A model generated the notes under the pieces. It saw nothing but the letters and a program-made list of their open reading frames with translations, was not told where the DNA came from and did no database searches. Shown one piece after another: positions 7,025-13,136 of a DNA stretch of 15,983 bases. The translations under genes and the position numbers were made by a program. Every line of letters begins with the position of its first letter. Position 1 is the stretch's first letter. This stretch comes from Candidatus Zhuqueibacterota bacterium (lineage in GTDB: Bacteria; BS750m-G25), in the NCBI GenBank assembly GCA_016783505.1, contig JADHWK010000049.1:1-15983 (forward strand), in the 5' to 3' direction.

Positions 7025-8110
7025 ATGCTTATACTACTCATTGGATTTTCACTGACTTATTATACTTTGATCATTTTACTCTATGTGGGATTGACTCGTT
7101 TGAAAAACCCCCAGGTACAGCATATCACCTTTGTTTCCATCGTCATTGCCGCCAAGGATGAGGGAAGAATCGTCCAACATTGTCTGAATTCCATTTCAAG
7201 GTTAGATTACCCTGGGGATAGATATGAGGTCATCCTCGTTGATGACCATTCTTCCGACAACACCGCAGACATCATGGCTCAATATGCAAAGGATCATGCC
7301 GGCTGGAAAATTCTTTCCCCCAAAAAAGGTGATACGTTTCCCCCAGGTAAAAAACCCGCTTTGGAAAAGGGCATTGCCGCCAGTCAAGGGGAGCTAATCT
7401 TCACCACCGACGCCGATTGCGTGGTTCCTCCCCGATGGCTGAAGGGTATGGTCAACTATTTTAACGATGAAGTGGGCATGGTTCTGGGTTTTTCTACCAT
7501 GGTGGAAGGGAACGGTTTTCGCCAGCGGTTTTTTGAATTCGAGGACCTGGTATCCGCCATCACCGCGGCCGGGGGGACGGGTCTGGGCTACCCTCCCTTC
7601 TGTGTTGGCCGAAATCTGGCCTATCGCCGGGAAGCCTTTTACCAGGTGGGCGGATTTTCAAAAATAACCCACGTCGCCTCCGGGGATGACCTGTTGCTGA
7701 TGCAGTTGATACGGGACAAGACCCATTGGAAAATCGCTTATTGCCATAATCCAGAGACCTTTGTACGCACTTTTAAGCGGGACGGATTAGCTACCCTGAT
7801 CCATCAAAAGCGGCGGCGCTATGGAAAACCGCTTCACTACACCATACCTACGTTCTTACTAGCGTCGTTTATTCTCATCTATCACCTGGATTTAATTACT
7901 ATTCCCTTTTTGTTCCCCGGGTTAATTCTACCGTGGATTTCGGCAATAATAATAAAATGGGCGCTGGAATTTTCCCTTTTCCGAAGGGGGGCACTGGCCT
8001 TCAAACAACCCCATCTGACCGCTTATTTTCCCCTGATGATGGTTTTATACCCTTTCTACGTCATCCTCTTCAGCCTCTGGGGAAGCCTGGCGAAATACCG
8101 ATGGAAATAA
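7025..8110 (+). CDS. Membrane glycosyltransferase, family GT2 (paralogue A)
   Basis: 361-residue inner-membrane glycosyltransferase of the processive-like GT2 type. It transfers sugars from nucleotide donors on the cytoplasmic face; donor and product are not deducible. One N-terminal membrane helix (residues 2-24) leads to the GT-A domain: SIVIAAKDE, VDDHSSDNT with Asp73-Asp74, TTDADC with the DxD at 129-131, and ASGDD at 219-222 in place of the common TED. About three hydrophobic segments follow from 273 to 355. The family QxxRW motif appears as QKRRRY (261-266), with Tyr where Trp is usual. No Shine-Dalgarno precedes ATG 7025. It starts 93 bases after the Wzi-like gene and is followed by a 556-base repeat region. 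It is paralogous to the GT2 genes at 11585 and 13137. Confidence 0.85.
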   Translation: MLILLIGFSLTYYTLIILLYVGLTRLKNPQVQHITFVSIVIAAKDEGRIVQHCLNSISRLDYPGDRYEVILVDDHSSDNTADIMAQYAKDHAGWKILSPKKGDTFPPGKKPALEKGIAASQGELIFTTDADCVVPPRWLKGMVNYFNDEVGMVLGFSTMVEGNGFRQRFFEFEDLVSAITAAGGTGLGYPPFCVGRNLAYRREAFYQVGGFSKITHVASGDDLLLMQLIRDKTHWKIAYCHNPETFVRTFKRDGLATLIHQKRRRYGKPLHYTIPTFLLASFILIYHLDLITIPFLFPGLILPWISAIIIKWALEFSLFRRGALAFKQPHLTAYFPLMMVLYPFYVILFSLWGSLAKYRWK

Positions 8111-8120
8111 GATGAGTCAA

Positions 8121-8155
8121 CAACAGTTGCTTCATGGTTGCACCTTGAAGCATTA
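8121..8155. repeat. Hairpin repeat, CAACAGTTGCTT...GAAGCATTA family, alternative head
   Basis: CAACAGTTGCTT and GAAGCATTAC are the same outer bases as at 1404-1446, but the stem between them is CATGGTTGCACCTT (as at 3541-3570) instead of the TCCCGAA palindrome. It lies 10 bases after the GT2 A stop codon and marks the left end of a composite repeat running to 8528. Confidence 0.6.
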
Positions 8156-8163
8156 CTGGCACT

Positions 8164-8393
8164 TTTCAGTCAGGCGGGCCTGTAGCAGAACTATCGCAAT
8201 TGATAATTTAGGGGTTATGGTTAGAACCGCTCTAAAGAGCGGTTCTGGTTAACTGGTTATTAAAGAAAGCTTTAACCAGAACCTTATCCCGATGCTTCGG
8301 GATAGGTTCCGCCACTTGCTGGGTAGGCGAGATCTTCAAACGGAAAATCAAAAAATTTTTAGTTGTGCCACAGGCCCAGGCGCCTGACTGAAA
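8164..8393 (+). mobile_element. Non-coding element with conserved terminal inverted repeats, copy 1
   Basis: About 230 bases bounded by TTTCAGTCAGGCG and its inverse CGCCTGACTGAAA. Inside the ends, GGGCCTGT-a-GCA-g-AACT (8176-8192) faces AGTT-g-TGC-c-ACAGGCCC (8361-8377), a 17-position stem with two mismatches. The same ends, in reverse orientation, bound 12866-13112; the interiors differ. No credible protein is encoded. Comparison with the unoccupied repeat at 1404-1595 suggests it was inserted into an older repeat. It could be a MITE-like element needing a transposase elsewhere, or a structured RNA with a conserved closing stem. I see no clear target-site duplication. Confidence 0.6.
8223..8309 (+). 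other. Three overlapping, mutually exclusive hairpins inside the element
   Basis: Hairpin 1: AGAACCGCTCT (8223-8233) with AGAGCGGTTCT (8236-8246), 11 pairs. Hairpin 2: GGTTCTGGTTAA (8241-8252) with TTAACCAGAACC (8272-8283), 12 pairs. Hairpin 3: GAACC+TATCCCGA (8279-8292) with TCGGGATA+GGTTC (8297-8309), 13 pairs with one bulged T. Hairpin 2 uses the 3' arm of hairpin 1 and the 5' base of hairpin 3, so either 1 plus 3 or 2 alone can form. No T-run follows, so this is not a simple terminator. Confidence 0.6.
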
Positions 8394-8412
8394 GGTTATA
8401 CCATAACTCATG

Positions 8413-8528
8413 TTAAACCTGAAGGTAAAATAATTCTTTTCCCAAGATCGTTTCCCCCTGGGAGCGTAGCCTCTTACGGACCGGGCAGGCAAGACCCTTC
8501 GGGCCGACAAGGTTCAACCTTGAAAGAA
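8413..8528 (+). repeat. Dispersed repeat, copy B (with 19-base insert)
   Basis: Same sequence and orientation as 1501-1595 apart from a few changes and a 19-base insert GAGCGTAGCCTCTTACGGA between CCCCCTGG and CCGGGCAGG. The insert can itself fold (CGTA/TACG). The region from here to the next gene (8529-8666) has no gene. Confidence 0.8.
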
Positions 8529-8621
8529 AAATGGAGGGAAGGTTTGAAGGTTGGGTTTCCACTTATCCATTATGCCCTTGTCAACTTTGGGAACCCCGGG
8601 GTATCAATAGCTAACCCAAGC

Positions 8622-8660
8622 CCCAATAACTCAATAACTTAATAACTTAATGACTCAATA
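8622..8660 (+). repeat. Short imperfect tandem repeat before the radical SAM gene
   Basis: Four to five imperfect copies of a nine- to ten-base unit of the type ATAACTCAAT / ATAACTTAAT run up to the start of the radical SAM gene. The AT-rich stretch could ease melting or initiation. The start codon at 8667 has no Shine-Dalgarno sequence. Confidence 0.5.
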
Positions 8661-8666
8661 ATTTTA

Positions 8667-9701
8667 ATGGCTATGTTCAGGGAAGAATTTCTATTTATCA
8701 AAAAGGCCTTTAAGCCAAAAAAGTTTTGGAATGTTACTAAACTGGCAGCGGGGTATCTCGTTTCCAGGGTTTTTCATCGCCCCTTTGTTTGGGGGTATCC
8801 CCCCGCTGTGATGATTGAACCCACTAATCTGTGCAACTTAAGATGCCCCCTATGTCCCTCGGGAAACGGAACGTTGAAGCGGGAAAAAGGATATTTAGCT
8901 TTTGACCTATACCGACAGATCATTGATGAGATTAAGGATTATGCCTATATGGTCATCCTCTGGAATCAGGGAGAATCCTTCCTGCATAAGGATTTCCTGA
9001 AGATGGCCCATTATGCCTCCGATGTCGGACTTTATACCTATGTCAGCACCAACGGTCATTTTCTTACACCCCCGGAGCCCATCGTACGATCCGGAATAGA
9101 CACCCTGTTGATTTCCGTAGATGGCGCCACCCAAAAGACCTATCAGAAATATCGTATTGGGGGAGATCTGGATAAAGTCTTTTCAGATCTGGACAGCCTC
9201 GTCGAAATCAAGAGAAAGATAGGCAGTCGCACCCCCTATACGATTTTGCAATTTATTATCATGAAACACAACCAACATGAAATCCAGGATATAAAAATAT
9301 TAGCAAAAGAATTGAGGGTTGATAAACTCATATTAAAATCCGCCCAGATTTACTGTCAGGAAGACATTGGCGCCTTTCTCCCCCGTAATTCTAAATTCAG
9401 GCGTTACCGGGTGGAGGGAACAAACTTTCAGTTAAAGGCAAAACTAAAGAAGACCTGTTGGACCCTGTGGCAGCAGCCAGTGATCAACTGCGATGGGGTG
9501 GTGACCCCCTGCTGTTTTGACAAGGATGCCTTCTATCCCATGGGTAGGATGACCAAGGGAAATACCTTAGGGACCATCTGGAAGGATAAGCCCTTCCAAA
9601 ATTTCAGAGCCGCCATCCTGACCAAAGGCCGCATCCTCCCAATTTGCAAGAACTGCGGCGAGGGTCTGAAGCTTCAGATTAAACAGATCGAACTGGTTTA
9701 A
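8667..9701 (+). CDS. Radical SAM / SPASM-domain enzyme
   Basis: 344-residue iron-sulfur enzyme of the radical SAM superfamily. The CNLRCPLC motif (Cys56, Cys60, Cys63) binds the [4Fe-4S] cluster that cleaves S-adenosylmethionine. Other core signatures follow: LWNQGESFLHKDF (the GGE-like strand, 98-110), YVSTNG (125-130) and LLISVDGA (147-154). The C-terminal part carries a SPASM-like cysteine set: Cys264, Cys275, Cys282/Cys283 and Cys327-x-x-Cys330, with DGVVTPCC as expected for an auxiliary cluster. The N-terminal 45 residues are basic and amphipathic. Known SPASM proteins modify peptides or sugars; the substrate here is unknown, though the glycan context suggests a sugar, lipid or glycan precursor. 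The start could also be the ATG two codons later. Its TAA overlaps the next ATG by one base, so the two products are probably made together and may work together. Confidence 0.88.
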   Translation: MAMFREEFLFIKKAFKPKKFWNVTKLAAGYLVSRVFHRPFVWGYPPAVMIEPTNLCNLRCPLCPSGNGTLKREKGYLAFDLYRQIIDEIKDYAYMVILWNQGESFLHKDFLKMAHYASDVGLYTYVSTNGHFLTPPEPIVRSGIDTLLISVDGATQKTYQKYRIGGDLDKVFSDLDSLVEIKRKIGSRTPYTILQFIIMKHNQHEIQDIKILAKELRVDKLILKSAQIYCQEDIGAFLPRNSKFRRYRVEGTNFQLKAKLKKTCWTLWQQPVINCDGVVTPCCFDKDAFYPMGRMTKGNTLGTIWKDKPFQNFRAAILTKGRILPICKNCGEGLKLQIKQIELV

Positions 9702-10636
9702 TGAGCCGAAAAAAAATCTTCACGATCATCAAACTGATCATTACCGTCCTCGCCCTTATCATCATTATCCGGGTCGTAAAGGTAGATATAATTCTCTCCG
9801 CTATCGGGAACGCCCATTTTGGGTATTTTCTGGCGGCGGCCGGGCTTTTGCCCCTCAACGTTGCCTTGCAGTATTTTAGATGGAGATTTCTATTAAGGCT
9901 AATCGCCCCCACGATTAAGAACCACGAAGTCTTTGGCTCCTTAATGGTCGGATATACCTTTGGGATAATGACCCCGGGTCGGTTGGGGGAATACGGCCGG
10001 GTGTTTTATCTCCGCAACTGCAGTCGTCTCCAGGCATTCGGCCTCTCGGTTCTCGACAAGATTTACTCCATGATCGTCACCCTATGCATCGGAATGATCG
10101 GGCTTTTTCTCATACCTAATTTCATTTTAGACAAAAATCTTTATGTGGTAGTTTCTGTCCTGCTTTTTATCTTAACTGTTATTTTTATTCTCCTTTTCTT
10201 TGCCTTAAACCCCAACATCCCCCGGAGCTTATTGTATAGTATCAATATTATTCTTCCCCGCCGGGAGAAAATCAAGAAACTAATTGGCAGTCTGGATCAT
10301 TTTCATTACCGGCAAGCCAGGATCTTACTCTCTTTCTGTTTGGCTTTTTACGTCACCTTTACCCTCCAGTTCTTTCTGCTGACCCGGGCCTTCGAAAATG
10401 TGGGCCTTTTCCCGGGTTTTATCTCCATCGCTTCTACCATGGTGATTTTAATATTGCCCATTTCCTTAGCCAATCTGGGTATCCGGGAATTAGCAGCCGT
10501 TTTTTTCTTTCACCAATTTGGGATTCAAAGCTATACGGCCTTCAACGCCGCCTTTATTTTATTCGTGATCAACATCCTCATCCCCAGCATCATCGGAATA
10601 CTGTTGATTCCCAAAATACCCGTTAATAAAGAATAA
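9701..10636 (+). CDS. Multi-pass membrane protein, LPG synthase TM / flippase-like family
   Basis: 311-residue integral inner-membrane protein with about eight hydrophobic segments (10-27, 40-58, 78-90, 118-140, 147-168, 210-228, 239-262, 276-301). Family marks of the lysylphosphatidylglycerol synthase TM region (UPF0104) are visible: TPGRLGEYGR at 91-100, VLDKI near 117-121 and PISLANLGIRE in the third quarter. The family fold includes domains that move or act on lipid-linked substrates across the membrane; homologues in glycan loci are often called flippase-like, but the function is not proven. ATG 9701 overlaps the radical SAM stop (TAATG), indicating translational coupling. Context suggests a role in translocating or handling the glycolipid made by the neighbouring glycosyltransferases. 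It is not a canonical Wzx flippase. Confidence 0.8.
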   Translation: MSRKKIFTIIKLIITVLALIIIIRVVKVDIILSAIGNAHFGYFLAAAGLLPLNVALQYFRWRFLLRLIAPTIKNHEVFGSLMVGYTFGIMTPGRLGEYGRVFYLRNCSRLQAFGLSVLDKIYSMIVTLCIGMIGLFLIPNFILDKNLYVVVSVLLFILTVIFILLFFALNPNIPRSLLYSINIILPRREKIKKLIGSLDHFHYRQARILLSFCLAFYVTFTLQFFLLTRAFENVGLFPGFISIASTMVILILPISLANLGIRELAAVFFFHQFGIQSYTAFNAAFILFVINILIPSIIGILLIPKIPVNKE

Positions 10637-10676
10637 TCGTCCTGTTTGGCTACTATATCTTATTTTTCTTGAACTT

Positions 10677-11453
10677 ATGGATACAATTAAAACTCCATTT
10701 TTTGATCAGTATGGGGATGAAATAATATTTCAAGACAATTTCGATCTCATCAGGAAACTCTCCCATATTGATTGCTCTGTTCCCAAAAGGACTCATGGGC
10801 GTAGGTCATGGCACCGGGAAAGGTACTGTCTTAAATTTTATCTTATGCGACTTTTTCAGAATAACCTTTTGAATTTTCCATTTCCATTGAAAATTAGAAA
10901 GCACGAAGCCCCTGATTTCCTTATTTTAAGTAGCGATGGAAAAATGATGGGGTTGGAAGTGACAGAAGCATCAACGGAGGATCATCAGCGTGTAATGACA
11001 GAATTAGAAAAGAGCCCACAAGGGACAATGTTGATGACCCTTGATTTATTCAACCTTGAAAAGTCTCCATTACCCAAAGGGGAATATAAAAAGGCATTAT
11101 GGAAGCCTGGCGAAAAGTCGATTGGAAAAGTATGGGGAAATTCAGAGGTAAAAAGAGTATGGATCGATATTATTTTAAGCACAATTATCGAAAAAACTAA
11201 AAGCTTAAATAAACTAAACTTTAAAACTGCCGACAGATACGAGCTTTTAGTTTATGACAATAGCCATGTTGCAGAAATGCTCAATAGTAGATACGCATTA
11301 CCTTTGCTTAGAAAAGCTATTGGTGAAAAGCTTAATCTGGCATCTTATGATAGAAATTTTCACTCCATATCAGTGATTCATATTGAAGGGTTATTATACG
11401 ACGTCGCAAATAAAGGGCTTGTTTTGAAAGCAGAGACAGACAATACTGCATAG
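10677..11453 (+). CDS. Orphan AT-rich protein, possible PD-(D/E)XK-like fold
   Basis: 258-residue soluble protein, not recognised with certainty. No signal peptide or membrane helix. The segment APDFLILSSDGKMMGLEVTE (78-97) has the layout of a restriction-endonuclease-like core: Asp80, a beta-turn, then Glu94-Val-Thr96, where a lysine is usual at the Thr position. A later helix IIEKTKSLNKL (170-180) could supply the lysine, and YELLVYDNS (188-196) looks like the following core strand. A basic stretch KRTHGRRSWHRERY lies at 37-50. The gene is clearly more AT-rich than its neighbours, starts 40 bases after the flippase-like gene without a Shine-Dalgarno, and is followed by a repeat remnant, so it may be a late arrival in the locus. 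A nuclease role is only an inference; another alpha/beta fold is possible. Confidence 0.6.
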   Translation: MDTIKTPFFDQYGDEIIFQDNFDLIRKLSHIDCSVPKRTHGRRSWHRERYCLKFYLMRLFQNNLLNFPFPLKIRKHEAPDFLILSSDGKMMGLEVTEASTEDHQRVMTELEKSPQGTMLMTLDLFNLEKSPLPKGEYKKALWKPGEKSIGKVWGNSEVKRVWIDIILSTIIEKTKSLNKLNFKTADRYELLVYDNSHVAEMLNSRYALPLLRKAIGEKLNLASYDRNFHSISVIHIEGLLYDVANKGLVLKAETDNTA

Positions 11454-11512
11454 GTCACAGGCTAAAAAATAAATATCTAAATGCTACGCACTTTTATTTG
11501 TCCGGGAACGTT

Positions 11513-11548
11513 ATCAGTCTATTTCATTGGTCAGGCGACCGACTGATT
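11513..11548. repeat. Remnant of the terminal-inverted-repeat element
   Basis: ATCAGTCT at the left and GGTCAGGCG followed at once by ACCGACTGAT look like the left end of the element at 12866-13112 joined directly to its right end with the interior lost. It lies between the orphan gene and GT2 B, mimicking the placement of the full copies beside the other GT2 genes. Confidence 0.45.
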
Positions 11549-11574
11549 TTAGCGTATGAGGATGTAAACAGATT

Positions 11575-11579
11575 AGAGG
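11575..11579 (+). promoter_or_regulatory. Ribosome binding site deciding the GT2 B start
   Basis: AGAGG five bases before the ATG at 11585. It favours this start over the upstream in-frame TTG at 11498, whose extra 29 codons would run through the repeat remnant. Confidence 0.65.
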
Positions 11580-11584
11580 CAATA

Positions 11585-12751
11585 ATGATCCTATCTGATT
11601 TCTTATCCTTGATACTACTGGCCTGTTTCACCGTTTACGGGGTGTTTTTATTGTTGTTTCTTATTGGATTGGGAAGGCTGACTTCCCCCAAGGAGAATGT
11701 AACTATCCCTCCCTTCATCTCGGTCGTCATCGCCGCCAGGAATGAAGAGGATAACATCGCCACTACCCTCAAATCCCTGACCCGTCAGGATTATCCCCGG
11801 GACAGAATGGAATGGATCGTGGTGGACGACCGCTCCACCGACCAAACGGCCGCCATCGTCGAGGGGTTTCAGCCCACCATGCCCTGGCTGAAACTTCTCC
11901 GGGTGACCCAATGCCCCCCCCAGGTTTCCCCCAAAAAGCACGCCCTGGAGCATGGTATCCAGAATGCAAAAGGGGAAATCATTGTGGCCACCGACGCCAA
12001 CTGTCAATTTGACCCCGGGTGGCTCTCCCATCTTTTGGCCTATTTTCAATCCGACGTGGGTGCCGTGACTGGATTGACCGAGTTTTACTGGGAAGGAAAT
12101 AGGGTACCTCTATGGCAAAAAATACAGGCTCTCGACTTCTTATCCTACTCCTTCTGCGGCGCCGGGGCTGTTGGCTTGGGGATGGCCTTCAACGCCAACG
12201 GCCATAACCTGGCATACCGCAGAAAAGTGTTTGAAGAAGTGGACGGATACCAGGGCCTTCACCGAAATGTCTCCGGGGATGATATCCTGCTTATACAGAA
12301 AATTGATCGCCAGACCGGGTGGAAAATAGTCTATGCCGTTGATCCGGAAACAGTGGTAAAAACAAAACCCGTGTCCAATCTAAAGGAGCTCTTTCAGCAG
12401 CGCTTCCGATGGGGATCCAACGGCCCCTACTACCGACCCTTAGTGCGTTTTTTCCTTACCTTCACCTTTCTTTTCTACTGCATGTTATTCCTTAGTCCCT
12501 TATTCATTTTGTTAGGGTGGTTGAATTGGAAAATTTTCATAATAGGCCTGTTGGGCAAAATCATATTTGATTATCTGGTGGTCTCAACAGGCTTGAAGAG
12601 GTTTCAAATATCCGGAATGAAGAAATACTTCTGGCCCACCCAATTAGTCCAGACACCCATGATCCTGCTGTTCGGAATCGGTGGATTTTTCTTCAAATTT
12701 ACCTGGAAGGGACAGCGCCTTGCTGCTACTCGTGACGTTCCAACTAAGTAA
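11585..12751 (+). CDS. Membrane glycosyltransferase, family GT2 (paralogue B)
   Basis: 388-residue inner-membrane GT2 enzyme with an N-terminal helix (7-30) and C-terminal membrane segments (about 286-312, 316-333, 360-376). Catalytic domain: SVVIAARNEE (46-55), VVDDRSTDQT with Asp81-Asp82, ATDANC with the DxD-equivalent Asp-Ala-Asn at 137-139 (Asn replaces the second Asp), SGDD at 230-233 and a full QQRFRW (271-276). The complete QxxRW and paired aspartates match polymerising or BcsA/PgaC/NodC-like enzymes, though polymer synthesis is not proven. ATG 11585 is chosen because AGAGG precedes it and the N-terminal helix begins here. The closest relatives in the window are the GT2 genes at 7025 and 13137. 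A PPQVSPKKHALEHGIQNAKG segment mirrors PPGKKPALEKGIAASQG in paralogue A, so A and B look closer to each other than to C. Confidence 0.87.
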   Translation: MILSDFLSLILLACFTVYGVFLLLFLIGLGRLTSPKENVTIPPFISVVIAARNEEDNIATTLKSLTRQDYPRDRMEWIVVDDRSTDQTAAIVEGFQPTMPWLKLLRVTQCPPQVSPKKHALEHGIQNAKGEIIVATDANCQFDPGWLSHLLAYFQSDVGAVTGLTEFYWEGNRVPLWQKIQALDFLSYSFCGAGAVGLGMAFNANGHNLAYRRKVFEEVDGYQGLHRNVSGDDILLIQKIDRQTGWKIVYAVDPETVVKTKPVSNLKELFQQRFRWGSNGPYYRPLVRFFLTFTFLFYCMLFLSPLFILLGWLNWKIFIIGLLGKIIFDYLVVSTGLKRFQISGMKKYFWPTQLVQTPMILLFGIGGFFFKFTWKGQRLAATRDVPTK

Positions 12752-12865
12752 TGCTAAAAATCAATTAAAGCAATAAAAACCTGAACTCAACGGCGAGTTG
12801 AAATTCTTAAGAAACCCCCGATTTTAATCGTGGGAACCAAATACAAAAATACAAAAGAATAGATG

Positions 12866-13112
12866 CAACCGATCAGTCTGGCGCCTGACAGATTCATCGG
12901 TTTTCGGTCAGGCGCCCGGGCCTGTGGCACAACTCTGAAACCGCTGGTTTCCTCTTTGCGTGACAATAAATTATCACGCTATCTCAACGAAAGTCCCGAA
13001 ACTTCGGGACTAATAACAGTTATGTTTCAACATACTTTCTTAGAGTTAGCATAGGGATTTATTCCTATGCGATAGTTCTGCAACAGGCCCGCCCGACTGA
13101 TTCGTGGGTTGC
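12866..13112 (-). mobile_element. Non-coding element with conserved terminal inverted repeats, copy 2
   Basis: Fills most of the 385-base gap between GT2 B and GT2 C. Outer ends GCAACCGATCAGTC and GACTGATTCGTGGGTTGC are inverted repeats. Inner ends GGGCCTGTGGCACAACT (12918-12934) and AGTTCTGCAACAGGCCC (13074-13090) match copy 1 in reverse orientation, with mismatches at the same two positions. The left side has an extra CAGTCTGGCGCCTGAC palindrome. Interior hairpins: AAACC/GGTTT at 12938-12950, GCGTGA/TCACGC at 12958-12979, the 20-base AGTCCCGAAACTTCGGGACT at 12992-13011 and GCATAGG/CCTATGC at 13049-13070. No gene is credible in it. The 12752-12865 stretch before it shows only a weak AACTC/GAGTT hairpin. 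Confidence 0.6.
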
Positions 13113-13136
13113 TAAAAAAGTTTACCTGGACGTTGA

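Noticed and set aside
8232-8510. Minus-strand open frame of 92 codons between GT2 A and the radical SAM gene
   Set aside because: Lies wholly in the repeat element and dispersed repeat. Its likeness to peptides from 12863-13054 (GA.ACGTT) is explained by shared repeat DNA, not by a protein family.
11498-11584. TTG start for GT2 B
   Set aside because: Would translate the element remnant; ATG 11585 has AGAGG five bases upstream and begins the N-terminal helix.
12863-13054. Plus-strand open frame of 63 codons between GT2 B and GT2 C
   Set aside because: Runs through copy 2 of the element and its hairpins; no coding signal or ribosome binding site.
12866-13112. Integron attC site
   Set aside because: Folded ends and a variable centre recall attC, but the required RYYYAAC/GTTRRRY core boxes are not found and no integrase is in view.
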